DNA of 64,000 bases from Marsupella aquatica (lineage: Eukaryota; Marchantiophyta), in NCBI GenBank assembly GCA_973895155.1, contig OZ316891.1:19964001-20028000 (forward strand). Direction: 5' to 3'. Position 1 is the stretch's first letter; each line of letters starts with the position of its first letter. Both the position numbers and the translations under genes were made by a program. The notes beneath the pieces are model-generated. The model saw nothing but the letters and a program-made list of their open reading frames with translations. It was not told the DNA's origin and ran no database searches. This document shows positions 24,806 through 36,753 of this stretch, piece after piece.

Positions 24806-25559
24806 AATCTTAAAGATTGCATGGGAAGAAGTACTCAATTGTACCTGCAAGGACAAAAGGGGCCGGTATGTGAAGGTTAGTGTAGCATCAGGAGGAGATG
24901 CAAAGAAAATAAAATAAAATTGGAGACGAGTAGAAGTGCAATTTAAATGAGGATAAAAAAGAAACATTCAACAAGGTTCCTTGTTGCTACAATTCCCTTG
25001 CACCCACAAATAGAAGTTATTTAAGACTCTTGGATTGACTGACATAGGTAACAAAGATTGTTTTGAAGGTAGAGTACAAGGGATATCTCCATTCCCATTG
25101 ATTGTTACAATGTACTTGCAAGGACAATGGGGATCATGTCTGGAATGTGCTTGCAATAACAATGGGGGAGGGGATTCAAGTCTGAACATGTAGGGATGTT
25201 GAGCAATGTAGGGGGCTTTGGGGTGAGTTCTACCCTGGTGTCAATTTCGCTGGCTAATGATTGATTGATCCAACCATCAAATGAAATCTAGATTTTTTCT
25301 ATGCATTGTTGGATTGTGTGCAATGGGGTGCCCAACAAAGGTTTATTATCTTGAGAAAGAGGCTATGTACAATAAGCTACTGGGGAATAAGTTGTTCTTG
25401 TGCATATTTGTTTTTGTTTTTTAGAGGGCACAATATTGTTCCCTCCTTTTCAATTCTGTAAACAGACTACCAACAGATTTGGCGGGATCTTTTATTTTAG
25501 GGGCAGATATGATCTTCCCTAAGTCTTCTTTTGTGCGCAGGTTAAAATATGGCCGCCCT
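24806..25559. other. Intergenic, no gene seen
   Basis: The 14-bp word ACTTGCAAGGACAA at about 25113 has a one-mismatch copy at about 24843 (ACCTGCAAGGACAA). Nothing else in the stretch is recognisable. Confidence 0.4.
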
Positions 25560-25561
25560 AT

Positions 25562-25690
25562 ACCTCACAAAGCTACCTGAGTGGCCTTGATTATATCTCA
25601 CAAAGCTACCCAGGTGACCTTGATGGTATCTCACAAAGCTACCCAGGTGGCCATAACAGTATATCACAAAGCTACCCGGGTGACCTTATA
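25562..25690. repeat. 33-bp tandem repeat, 4 copies
   Basis: The core CACAAAGCTACC starts at 25566, 25599, 25632 and 25665, exactly 33 bp apart. Each is followed by (C/T)(G/A)GGTG(A/G)CC-like sequence. Units differ by a few bases. Confidence 0.88.
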
Positions 25691-25700
25691 TAATCATATC

Positions 25701-25950
25701 CATTGTGTTTGAGTTCAAATGACTTTCTGGTAAGACCACACAATTCCTCTCATATAGATACAAATAGAGATATACATTGTGTTCGAGTGCAAATGACTGT
25801 TTGATAAGAGGACCCAAACTTTTCTCATATAGGTACTGATACAGATACACATTGTGTTCGCGTTCAAATGACTTTTGGGTAAGAGGACTCAAGGTACCGA
25901 TAGAGATATACATTGTGTTCGAGTTCAAAGACTTTTGGGTAAGGACTCAA
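25701..25950. repeat. About 75-bp tandem repeat, 4 copies
   Basis: The core CATTGTGTT(C/T)G starts at 25701, 25775, 25850 and 25911. Each unit contains TTCAAATGACTTT and a GATA(C/G)A-rich segment. The last unit is shortened to 61 bp. Confidence 0.85.
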
Positions 25951-26205
25951 ATTACTCTCTGCGCGTCGTTTACTGCAAATCTCCTCCGCACTCCTTGTGA
26001 CACTGAGCTCAGCTCTGGAGAGCGGAAGGGAAGACAGAGATTGAGCGTGAGAAGCGGATGTCTGGCGGCAGCGCTCGTCCGCTGCTTCATCTTTTCGCGA
26101 AGCGAGTTGCCGAAATTGTGCAGAATTGTGAGAGCTAGGAGAAGAATCAATATCATTACGGCACCATAGGCGAGGTGTGGGCGAGGGGGAGGAGGTACAC
26201 ACTGG

Positions 26206-26209
<4 letters not shown>

Positions 26210-26251
<42 letters not shown>
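26210..26251. repeat. (GA)n microsatellite in the likely CNX1 5' UTR
   Basis: Uninterrupted AG dinucleotides end about 65 bp before the CNX1 start codon. GA runs in plant 5' leaders often bind GAGA-binding (BBR/BPC) factors; a role here is inferred only. Confidence 0.9.
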
Positions 26252-26252
<1 letters not shown>

Positions 26253-26316
26253 GGGCGTCGTGGAAAGTGTGACAGAGCAGTGCGAATTGACGGCAGGGAA
26301 TCTCACTGACTGAGAG

Positions 26317-29300
26317 ATGGCTGCGCATGCTGCATTGCACGCGCTTGCAAAGTCGCCAGCCGTGATGCTCTCGGTGAAGGACGCTCTTCACATTGTGCTG
26401 AGTCATGCCCCCCGGCTCCCACCCGTCACCATTCCACTTCAGCAGGCCTTGGGAAGCATTCTAGCTGAGGATTTGACTGCCCCAGACCCCTTGCCTCCAT
26501 ACCCGGCTTCCACCAAGGTATCCATTCGTTTATTATGTTTTCCTGAAATAGTTTTCACCGGCTCGCCTCGTGTCTCCTGTACATTTGCTAGTCTAACAAT
26601 GATCATCTGGGCAGACAAATGAGGACTCTCATTTATTAGTGGGATGAATTCCTTACTAATTCTATGTGAATGGTCATTCAGGACGGGTATGCAGTGGTAG
26701 CAGCTGACGGTCCTGGTCAGTATATTATTGTCGGGGAGGCAAGAGCTGGAGACGACGCGGCTGACTTGGTGGTGATTCCAGGCACAGTCGCTTACATAAC
26801 AACTGGAGGTACCTTATTAGTGCTAAGAAGAAGTCCTGCATATGGCTTTCAGTTTTCGCTAATTACAAGTATTTTCAATTCATTCTAAACATTAGCAGTC
26901 ATTTGGTCTTCAAGTTTTACGTCGTTTTGCATTGGTTACGAATGCAGTGTCTAATGTAATCAAATTTCACGTCTATCCCGAGAAACAGGACCAGTGCCAA
27001 GAGGGGCCGATGCTATTGTAATGGTGGAGTACACATCTCCAGTTGTCGACGACGATGATGATGACGGGCAACACGAACGAAGGGTGACAATCACTCGGGG
27101 AGTGGTGAAAGGTCAAGACATTCGACCTGTGGTATGTGGTGGTTCAATTCGTGAAATCTGTCATTTGGCACAAAGCTTGGAAAGTTAGCTTTCGAAATTG
27201 ATTAGCACATTCTTGGAAAGACAACCTTCTTTCTAAAGTCAGGCATATAAAATTGATGGTCGGATCTTGCTATCATTAGGGATTTGATATAGGGCAGGGT
27301 GATACAATACTGAGGGCGGGGGAACGACTTGGTCCGGCTGAAATTGGGTTACTTGCCACAATTGGCATAATAAATGTGAAGGTACCATTCTCCATTTCCA
27401 CTTCCATCTAGGGAGACTAGTTATTCATGGTGGTCTCGTTTCATTTTGATGCAAACAGGCTTCTTTATTTAATTTGCCCTGGGGAGAATGGAATGTGCAA
27501 AATATGAAGTATACAGCTGATTTTGCGAATGCACTGGCATGGATCGTATTGTAGAAATGCCCAACGTCCTGCAGTCGGGGTTGGAGTTCATCCCGCCCAT
27601 ATGTTTCTCTAAATTGTCTCAACGTGGGATATGAAGTGAATGGTGCAGGTTTATCGAAGGCCAAAGATAGCAGTACTTTCCACTGGGGACGAGCTAGTTG
27701 ATCCACTGACAGGCTCTAAGCTAGGTCGAGGCCAAGTAAGCTTCTTGACGACCTTATTTTTGCAATTATTTTTACTTGAATATGAAAGCTGTTTTACTCC
27801 ATAATTCAAATATTAAAGCTGTTTTATTCCACAATGGAGTATTTAAAGTCTCTTGAGCGTCTCAGCTATCTGTGCGTTGAAAGACCATTGTGATTTATCA
27901 ATTGACTCCTTTCTTCGGCAGATTCGAGATTCAAATCGTGCCATGCTTTTAGCTGCTGCCACACTCCATGACTGTGAGGTTGTGGACTTGGGCATCTCCC
28001 ACGACGAGGAGGGTGAACTGGAGAAAAACTTCGACAGGGCTGTTTCATGCGATGCCGATATGATCATTACCTCTGGTGGGGTGTCGATGGGTGACAAGGA
28101 TTATGTTAAACCACTACTTGAACGAAGAGGGACAGTTTATTTCGGAAAGGTAGGAATTGTGGTTTACTTCGGGGTAATTGATGATCGTTCACGAGGTTGT
28201 AGAATGAGTCATTTTCGTGAATTCTGGAGAAGTTCTTGAGTAACTGCTCGACTCATTTTTGCATGGCCACATCTATGAATGTAGCAGGTACATTCGTAAA
28301 TGATTAAGTGTTATCAGAGAACTTAGAAGGGCGACAGTACTCTACTTAGGCAGAACCGTAAGAGGGAAATAGAGGGTAGTGGCCTGACGTTAACGGCGGC
28401 GCCTATGGGTCTTCATGAATTTTAGAGGTCTTGCCCTGATTAGGGGATCCGTGGACTAATTCCATTCAATTTTGCGAATATTTCCAAGAAGTACTCGTAG
28501 TTGTCCCTTTGGACTTCCCGTATGTTTATGATTCACTTTTAGTGGTTACAAATTTTGAAGAGTTGAAGTTCCCTGGACTTTAAATGACAAGTGTGAAAGG
28601 GCTGCTTTGGTGTTTTGTAACGGTGTTGAGTCGGATAATTAAGTGTACAAGCAGGTGGGATTTTTGGAGATGTCTCAGTACATTCTTGACTGTGGATCTC
28701 TGATGCTCAACAGGTCCACATGAAGCCTGGAAAGCCGATTACATTTGCAACCGTTGATGCGAGGACGAAGGAACCCAGGCTACCCATAATTGTCTTTGGG
28801 CTTCCTGGGAATCCAGTCAGTAGTCTGGTGTGCTTCAACTTATTTGCAGTCCCTGCTATCCGGCAGATGGCTGGTTGGTCTGATCCTCATCTTCGCTGGT
28901 ACGTGATCCAGAGAGGAAATCCCGGGACTGCATTCATCGTGCAAAGAGAGCGTCAGAACTATGATGTGCATCGCAATCAATTTAATTGGCATGGGTGTGA
29001 GAAACTATACTACTCCCCAGCCTACGCGACAGTCATGGGAGGCAAGAAAGTATTATGTGTCTCACTCAAAGTAACTGTACCAATATTTGGTCCTGTATCA
29101 TATGATTTGTTCGTGATGTCAATTCGTTTAGGGTTCTACTCATGGTTTGGTCTCTTGACGTTCTCATCAAAGCTCGTTTCTGTGAATGAATTGCCGAATG
29201 TATGTTTTGTATATTGCTTTTGGAGTGACTGATTAATCAGATACTACCTAAATAAAACATCTGAGAAGTTCTGATCTACCTAAGAATCGGAGCTGATTCG

Positions 29301-31872
29301 ACTATTTGACCAGGGTACAATCAAGGATCTCCGAACCCATGCGATTGGATCCTCTGCGGCCAGAATTTCACCGTGCTTCACTTCATTGGGTCGTTGACGA
29401 TGGCTCAGGTCATCCTGGGTACTACTACTTTCCTGGCTTTTCCTGGCTTGAAATGATGTGCAAATGAGTAGGCCCAAATGAGTAGTCTTAAACTCTGCTC
29501 AGATGTTTCTTCTTGAAATTTGGCTTTACTTTCTGAAGTTTGCGTAGAATTCATTTCTGCAGGTAACTTCAGGTCCAAGGTTAGCAGAAGGGCAATATAG
29601 TGATCTTTCGTTGACATCTCTGTGATTAATTTTCATACAAGTTATGAATTTGGTCTAAAGTTGCCTCTCCTTCAGTTTTGTGGCAGAGAGCACGGGAATG
29701 CAGGGAAGTAGTCGTCTTCTTAGCATGAGGTCTGCAAATGCATTGCTAGAACTGCCGCAAGGCAGTGGGGTTGTACCGGCTGGGATTCTGGTGAAGAGTC
29801 TCATTATTGGGGATCTTGGCCTGATGCCCCCTATAGCTAACGGTGGGAGACATCGAGTACCCACAGGTCAACCTCCTGCACAAGGACATCCGGAAAGGTC
29901 GCGAAGTGGTCAGCATGATGGACACCTACATAAAGAACAGACGATCACACGACAAAGTCAAGGGCATGGTCATGACGCTGAGAGAAAATCTTCGCCAGTA
30001 GATGTGAGGGTTGCCATTTTGACTGTTAGTGATACAGTCGCATCTGGTTCTGCCCCTGACCGCGGGTAAGCTGTACATTTCTGATCTGTAAAGTGAAATC
30101 TGTCCAGTTCATGCTAAGTTCCAACTGTGAAAGATCACTTAACAACATGAGCCTATTTGTCTAGTGGCCTCTGGGTCACTCCAATACCCCATTATTCATT
30201 TTTGAGCGAATGTCTCGACTTGGGAGCCATTTCCTTTCGTATCCTACCCACATGCAAACTCGTCCTATGCTTCCACAGATTAATTCAACTGAACTTGAGC
30301 TTAGCTGACCGCTTTTCTCTCTAAGCTAAAAGTTGCAACTACGAGGCAGGAGTGTGTCCTGTTATTGTCAAAAGTATAAGCTAACGAATTTCTTCCTATT
30401 CCTTGGTTGGACATATTGACAGTGGTCCAAGGGCCGTGGAAGTTATAAATCAATTATCAGAGAAACTTGGGGGGGCCAAAGTAGTTGCCACGGCTGCAGT
30501 ACATGATACAATTAAGGAAATTCAAGAAGTCTTGACAAAGTGGAGTGATCTCGATCGAGTTCACCTCATCATTACCACAGGTCTGCTCTTGTCCCACTCA
30601 ATTCTGAATCCTACGGCGCAACTTTTTGACTTAGAGAAGCCCTAATGTTGGCGTCCGGTTTCTGCTCGTGATATCTCTAGAAGAGTAAACGATATTAAGA
30701 AAAATTAGCTAGCTGCTACGCGGGAATAAACTGAGAGACAGGCAATTTTTAACCATTTTCGTTGCTGTGCATGACATACGAATCTAGGTGGTACGGGGTT
30801 CTCACCGAGGGATGTCACTCCAGAGGCAACAAAGCCTTTGTTAAGTAAAGAAGCTCCTGGTCTCGTGCAGGTTATGCTGCAAAAGAGTCTAGAGGTAGCG
30901 ATCACACCTCTGTTACCATCACATTACAATTTTGTGTGGTTAATGTGGTGTTTCGGTGTTTCGGTGTTTCGGTATATATTTATTTATACTTGGTGTAGGT
31001 GGATAGAAGATAATATCGATCTTCCTTAGGAACATATGTATATATTCAATGTTATAAAACGTAGGTGAAGGTGATCAACGTGACTGCCTACCAGAGAAAT
31101 GTTTTTGTGGACCAAGTAGTCCTTGCCCAAAAGGGTATATTGTTGTCTACGTAAGAAGTTCAACCTGTGGGAGGAATTTGGTCAATGCCATTGCGCAGCT
31201 ACATAACATTTGCTGTTCCTTGAAAGAGCTGTCAGCACCTACCTTTCTCCATACAATTTTTGCCAACAAGCTTTCAATGTAACTAAATTGTGTTTCTATA
31301 TCTTGCAGGTGACTCCAACAGCCATGTTGTCGCGGGCAGCAGCTGGTATCCGTGGATCCACGTTGGTAGGTTCTATGTTCAACTTTGAGTATACGACTCG
31401 TTATTAGATAACCTGCTTTGAGCTTGCTTTGAATGAAGAGCTCTATTTTTAGGACATAAGTTTTATTTAGCTTTCTTTTGGACGCTAGGAGTACTCCCAG
31501 AAGAATCATCTCTTGTTAAATAAATTAAGAGTTTCCTGTTCAATGCTCACGGCTCATGAAATCATCAGTGAGCTTCTGACGAATATGGAATACTTTGTTT
31601 CATGGCAGATAATAAATATGCCAGGAAATCCAAATGCCGTGGCAGAGTGCATGGATGCTATAATACCTGCGTTACCCCACGCATTACGACAACTCAGGGG
31701 TGATAAGAGGGAAAAGCATCCTCGCCATTTGCCTCATGCAACTCCTGGAGACAGTCAAACTCAGCTGGGCCCTTACTCAACCCCCTCTGGGGATGTATGG
31801 ACAGCTAGTTATGAAGCAGCAAAGTCTCGGACGGCAAATCCGGTTTCCAAGGAGGGTTGTTCATGTGAATAG
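26317..31872 (+). CDS. CNX1: Molybdenum cofactor biosynthesis protein CNX1 (MoeA-MogA fusion)
   Basis: CNX1 adenylates molybdopterin (G domain) and inserts molybdate (E domain) to form Moco in the cytosol. Thirteen exons fit splice signals and phase: 26317-26517, 26682-26808, 26989-27131, 27280-27381, 27649-27735, 27922-28149, 28714-28898, 29314-29418, 29676-30065, 30423-30580, 30788-30894, 31309-31365, 31609-31872, giving 717 residues (the Arabidopsis protein is about 670). E-domain motifs are [39 protein letters not shown] and [15 protein letters not shown] His/Gln/Arg-rich linker lies in exon 9. G-domain motifs are [42 protein letters not shown] and [19 protein letters not shown]. The C-terminus SKEGCSCE resembles that of plant homologues. 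All known active motifs are present; the gene looks intact. Confidence 0.95.
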
Positions 31873-33229
31873 TTAATCCCTTGCTATTGTTAACGTTACC
31901 AAGAGGATATGGGTGCTGTTTTTGCATGATAATTGTTTTTGAGTCACGCTGGCTCGTGAGACGCATGCAGCTGCGTATGTTGATCTTCATGAACGAAGAC
32001 ACATAATCTCGGAGGCAGTTTTGCAAGAGAGTAGAAAGCGCAGGATAGAGCAGCTGGAATAATTTATACTGAGTGGAAACCACTCAGGACCTACGTTTTA
32101 GGTGGAAAGTATGGTAGGATCATGAGGAGGAGAATGTAACAAAGGTGCGCAATTTTTACGTTTGGCTCGTAATCTTCATTGATCTTTGATCTGTTTCTCC
32201 TTCAGTTGTAGTTACAGATTTTTCCTTCCGTCCTTCACAGCCTTCCGTTTCCTGGACAGTGGTTGTATACACTGTCTAGAAACTGTGAGGGAGTAATTCA
32301 TTTCTTCTTTTGGTGGTGGGCGTGGAATCTTTGGGAAGGACCACGCGTTTCTTGATCATCTGGTAATTTTGGGGACAGTGGGTTTCCTTGTTTGGAGACG
32401 GTTTACCTTAGAGCTACAGCAGTTTATGGAGTCCTAGACCTATTCGTACGAGGTTGAGCCAGGTTCCTCTCATAAATATCAATTCAGCAGTCAGGCAATA
32501 ATTAAGAAGCTTGTCGACTCCGTCTGGAAGCAATAGTATAGGGATTGTGTAACACGTACATGGCTTGCATCGAACATGGAACTGAAATCTACCGGTCTCT
32601 TAGAGTCGCCAGAAAACTTCGAAGTCGTAGGTCTTAAAGTGAATACATAAGTTTTAACCATTGAATTGATTAAAAAAGTCTTGATGTCAATGCAGATGCA
32701 AGGCAGACTTGTACAGAATATATGGAGAATTTGTAATAACGAATTCACATTTTTACATAATCACATGTTATTGAAAAGGTCTGTGAGACATCCGCTGGGG
32801 ACCTTTACTATTCACATCTCGAGTCTATTTACTAAAGAGTTCCCAAGCTCTCCTTGAAAAGGTAATACGGACTGAGGACTCTACAAAAACAAGGTCAGTC
32901 TTAATATTTCGTGAAGGGGCTTTCCGTCAAGACTCGATTGGACAAGATGAAAATAATTCCAAGAAGTACTGTAACATACAGAAGTCTTATGTCTAAACGA
33001 AGGACCATCAGAGCAACGTTTCTCCATATCCTACACAGTCTCGTCGTCAATGAGACCAGCGCCTAAATCATCAAACCCTTACTAAAAAACTAAAAAAATT
33101 CAGTATGCACATGATTTGTGGGATGGACTCAAAGTGTCTTGCTTGCCATGGCCAGACACTTGGGAGTCAGGCGCTTCAGTCAGCTATATTCATGAACCAC
33201 AAGAACCTTGTGGAGCTGCCTGTGGCCAT
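31873..33229. other. CNX1 3' UTR and intergenic DNA
   Basis: The CNX1 3' UTR presumably occupies the first few hundred bases. No clear AATAAA signal and no other gene was found. Confidence 0.4.
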
Positions 33230-33530
33230 CCGACCGAATCACTCCATACCATAATAAACCTCATTATTTTCTTTAAATCACATATCACTCCATACCATGA
33301 TTGACCTCATTATTTTCTTTAAATTACATATCAAAATGTGATAATATATAGTGTACACTCAAAAGTAAAGATAGACTGAGGGGTTTGTTTTGTTATTATG
33401 TCCATACCATGATAAAATTCATTATTTTCTTTAGATCACATATCAAAATGTGATAATATATAGTGTGAACTCAAAAAATATCTTAAATCACATATCAAAA
33501 TGTGATAATATGTAGTGTGCACTCAAAAAA
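33230..33530. repeat. AT-rich imperfect repeats with a small hairpin core
   Basis: ATCACATATCAAAATGTGAT or a one-base variant occurs at about 33323, 33435 and 33487. Its ends ATCACAT and ATGTGAT are complementary. CATTATTTTCTTTA and GGGGTTTGTTTTGTT also recur. It may be remnants of a small inverted-repeat element. Confidence 0.7.
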
Positions 33531-33588
33531 TAAAGCCCAGATGGACTAAGGGGTTTGTTTTGTTCCCATGGACTGTGAGAGACACTAC

Positions 33589-33676
33589 TTCACTTTACAC
33601 CCAAAATCCACATCATCCGGCTGTCTTTAAAATTCACTTTACACCCAAAATCCACATCATCGGGCTATCTTTAGAA
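33589..33676. repeat. About 45-bp direct duplication
   Basis: CACTTTACACCCAAAATCCA followed by CATCATC(C/G)GGCT(G/A)TCTTTA is present twice in tandem with a few differences. Confidence 0.8.
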
Positions 33677-34303
33677 GCACGCTCCACTTTTGGAAAGGCT
33701 GAGTAATTTTTTCCATGTGTCTTGATGAGATCAGCCAGTGCATAAAATGAATCCCATTCTTGTCATTTGATGGAATTTGTGAAGCAGCATGCTATCAAAA
33801 CATGGTGTCACATACTCCTTTGATTTGTTGAAACAAATCCGCTCATTCAAAGATCTTGTTTGTCCATGACAGCAATTAGTTCAAACAAATTGTCAGTGTT
33901 ACCCTTCAACTCCAACATGTCACCACAATTGTTTGTCATTGGAGGACTCTAGGTCTTTGTTAGAATGGGTCTGAGGCACAGGTCATCACTCCTACCATCC
34001 TCAATAGACCGGAAATCTTCATCACTTGAGCTTGGTAGATCAATGTTGCTGAAGTTTTTCCCTACCTTCAATGAGAGCTTTTTGCCATTCCTATATTTGA
34101 GGCATTTCTCTGCTGGAAATTATGATACATTCACCATAATAGCAAATGACGAAACTGTGATTCACAGAAACCCATGTAACAAGAACAACAATTTGACTGG
34201 TTGGCGCGTTCATGCATAGATAGACATGTTGATCCTGTCCAATTTATTCCAAAAGCATTGGTTGACATGAAATCAAGCACTGTTGGTCATAGGTACAACA
34301 ATA

Positions 34304-35198
34304 TCAGTCTTCATGAGTGTCATCACTGTCTAGGCTCTGAAACTTCAAGGCCGTTACTAATTCACCCAAGGCAGTAGCAATCTCTTTCACGGATTTCTTT
34401 CCCTTGGCAGATGATGTGCTTGCAATCGGGCTTGCAGTCTTGGGGGAATTGACGATAGGACTATGTTGCACCTTGGTTGGGCTCTCTGACTCGTGAATGA
34501 ATGCCAGGTGTACAACCTTCACAATGTAGTCACTCACACTCAAAGTAATCTTGGCTCATGGGAGTTTCTGGATGATGGCAATCACCCACTGCAACTGCTC
34601 CAATTCATTTAACAATCTAAAGTCACTAGGAGAAACATCTAACATGGTACAGGCTGCATCCCATATCTGGGCTGACATTGGGGCAACCATCCGATGAGCT
34701 GCATCACAGATTATGATATTGAAGCGGAATGCAGGAATTCCAGGAAGATTATGGCTGCATTTGGGTCCAAACTCAAAGAGATTTTGAGCACATTCTGCCA
34801 TTACTATCCCTATGAGGACACGCTGAGTAAAAGAATTTTCTAGGATGTGGATTGGGAGCAACAACATTGACTATCCAGACCAAGGAATCCGAGAACTTTT
34901 TCCTCTCCCCTGCAGCTCTACTCACTTCCACCTCAGCCAGGGACGTCCAACCAACCATATTTGCCTCTGCGTTCCGGGAAGGATAGATATCAGAGGAGAG
35001 GCACAATCTCTCACACTGACCAATTGAGAATGTACTATCTGCAAGCAAAGGTAGGTGAGACATGAAATATGCAGGCTTGCGTCCAGGGTAATCGTACCTT
35101 CCTGTGATGTGAAGCCCCCACGTCCTACAACTGTTCCCCACCAACAGTATGCAACACCTGATGCAATCATATTTTACGTAATCAAAACACACAAACAT
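34304..35198 (-). pseudogene. RPA1-like (replication protein A 70-kDa subunit) remnant
   Basis: Read on the minus strand, three open pieces resemble successive parts of plant RPA1-type proteins. The first has STFSIGQCERLCLSSDI, like the end of an OB fold, then FYSACPHRDSNGRMCSK, like the start of the RPA1C zinc finger. The next piece, in another frame, continues AFRFNIIICDAAHRMVAP and MLDVSPSDFRLL, like the RPA1C OB fold. After an in-frame TGA near 34558 a Ser/Lys-rich tail ends in ALKFQSLDSDDTHED. A stop near 34773, the frame change and the second stop indicate a dead copy, unless unseen short introns restore it. It abuts the outer Copia element at 35251. Family assignment is by remembered pattern only. 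Confidence 0.5.
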
Positions 35199-35250
35199 TC
35201 AAATGTGAATTGCGTAATCGATAGCAGGAGCTGGTGGAATGGAAACTTCC

Positions 35251-35543
35251 TGTTGGAATCTATCGTAAGTAGACTGAATACTGAAGATGCAGCGGAGGGC
35301 CATATAAGTAGAGAGAGGAGATCGCAGATCAAGGGAGATCGACGGACTGGGCTACTAACCTAGACCTACTAGTAATAAGAGACACCGCTAACTAAGCAGA
35401 GTGGGGAGCGCATGGGGCGCACCTACTGTATTTACTACCGTAAGTGGGGAGCGCATAATGCGCTCCTGTCAAGCTCATAGTACTAAGGACAGCGAGTGGT
35501 CTATTACTCCCTTAATGTCACGAGTACAGCGCAATTTCTAACA
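35251..35543 (-). repeat. Outer Copia 3' LTR
   Basis: On the minus strand it starts TGTTAGAAATTG and ends GATTCCAACA. It matches 46971-47262 except for isolated substitutions. The adjoining 35544-35552 (complement GAGAGGGGG) is the polypurine tract. Confidence 0.93.
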
Positions 35544-35552
35544 CCCCCTCTC
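35544..35552 (-). promoter_or_regulatory. Outer Copia polypurine tract
   Basis: The minus-strand purine run GAGAGGGGG directly precedes the 3' LTR and would prime plus-strand synthesis. Confidence 0.75.
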
Positions 35553-35865
35553 GAGTGAGTAAGGGAGGAACAGAGTGCAGAAGGCGGAGTGCGGCGAGAT
35601 GAGAGAGAAAAAATGTCGTTCATTGGCATCTTGATAGTGTGTCTCAGTGCAAGCTGCGAGATGCTTGGGTATGCCTTTACTGTGCTGCACATCGGTTGCC
35701 GGATAATGGCACGGTGGATTCCATTGATGCAAGAGCCAGTAGAGCCGGTAGAGCCGGTAGTTTGTTGTCAGTAGTGGCGGGTGAGTCGATGCAGCTGGTG
35801 GAGGAGAGTAGTGGTGAGGCGTTATAAGACTTTACAGGAGGTAGAGCTGATCGATTTCAGCAATA

Positions 35866-36123
35866 CTAGGATTGAACATCTACTTCTGAAATCGAAGTGA
35901 CCCCAATAAATTGTCGATGTTTTTCGAATTTGTGTCTCGAAAGAGGTTTCGTGAGTAAATCTGCGGGATTATCAGCTGTGTTAATGTAAGACAGAGTAAC
36001 TTCCCCCTCTAGCACTCTTTCGCGCACGAAATGATGCTTTCCTTCGATGTGCTTGGTGCGTGCATGGAACATAGGATTTTTGGCCAGCTTGATAGAGCCC
36101 TGATTGTCACAATGTAAATGAAC
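35866..36123 (-). pseudogene. Outer Copia pol, RNase H C-terminal part
   Basis: The segment encodes HLHCDNQGSIKLAKNPMFHA, RTKHIEGKHHFVRERV and NPADLLTKPL, the C-terminal half of Copia RNase H, ending at a stop at 35866-35868. It is the direct continuation of the frame that stops at 42682 on the far side of the inner element; the shared TGAAC (complement GTTCA) lies within the joined codons. Confidence 0.9.
36119..36123. repeat. Inner Copia target site duplication, left copy
   Basis: TGAAC stands directly outside the left inner LTR and is repeated at 42677-42681 outside the right one. Confidence 0.92.
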
Positions 36124-36562
36124 TGTTGAGCATAGACGACGATCGCAACGGCAAGCCCATGAACCATCCAACGCACAATAGTCGACACAAGAGATACGTG
36201 GTTCACCTCCTTGAGGCTACGTCCACGGGAACACACAAGAGAGCTTTACTGAACTCTAAGCCCGTCGGCTATACCGAGTCTCCACAGTGTAAGCTCTCCC
36301 TATCTCTCAAGTGGCTCCATAACAATGAGCCTTGGTTCTACCTCTCCAAGCACACATGCCTCTTATGATATAGTGTGCAACTTAGTTGTACCTAACCACA
36401 TAGTTGTACCTAACCACATAGTTGTACCTAATCACGTAGTTGTACCTAACCACATAGTTGTACCTAATCACGTAGTTGTACCTAACCACGTAGTTGTACC
36501 AACCCACGTTGTTGTACCAACCACGTCATACCTAACCTAGACGTAAGAGTAAATACCCAACA
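36124..36562 (-). repeat. Inner Copia 3' LTR with 18-bp tandem repeats
   Basis: It begins TGTTGAGCATAG and ends AATACCCAACA (plus strand). Within 36384-36530 the unit CCTAACCACATAGTTGTA and close variants repeat about seven times. Confidence 0.95.
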
Positions 36563-36573
36563 ATCTTCCCCTT
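36563..36573 (-). promoter_or_regulatory. Inner Copia polypurine tract
   Basis: The minus strand reads AAGGGGAAGAT directly before the 3' LTR. Confidence 0.75.
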
Positions 36574-36753
36574 GACTCTGGTCTAGGGGAGAGTAATATT
36601 GCCAATGTATATGATCCCTCAGCGGGAAGTTCTGGACAGAAACCAAACCGGTTTCCCTCTCTAACTAGAGCAAACCAGAACTAAGCCGTAGCCTAATACA
36701 TAGGAATGAGGAAGAGCATATATCAGTAATTACAATGAATGTTTAAGAAAACT

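Noticed and set aside
22250-24830. Target duplication around the minus-strand LINE.
   Set aside because: The flanks TTGTTTAAATGAAG and CCATGCAATCTTTAAG (minus strand) share only a few bases; not convincing.
25562-25950. CRISPR-like regular repeats.
   Set aside because: The units are directly contiguous and diverged, with no conserved-repeat/unique-spacer pattern; they are ordinary plant tandem repeats.
25864-26406. Minus-strand ORFs with Ser-Leu repeats.
   Set aside because: They arise from the GA microsatellite and lie antisense to the CNX1 leader and first exon.
36325-36540. Plus-strand ORF with repeated VVVPNH residues (and its copy at 42421-42654).
   Set aside because: It is the translation of the 18-bp LTR minisatellite, whose length is a multiple of three, and it runs out of the LTR; it is not a gene.
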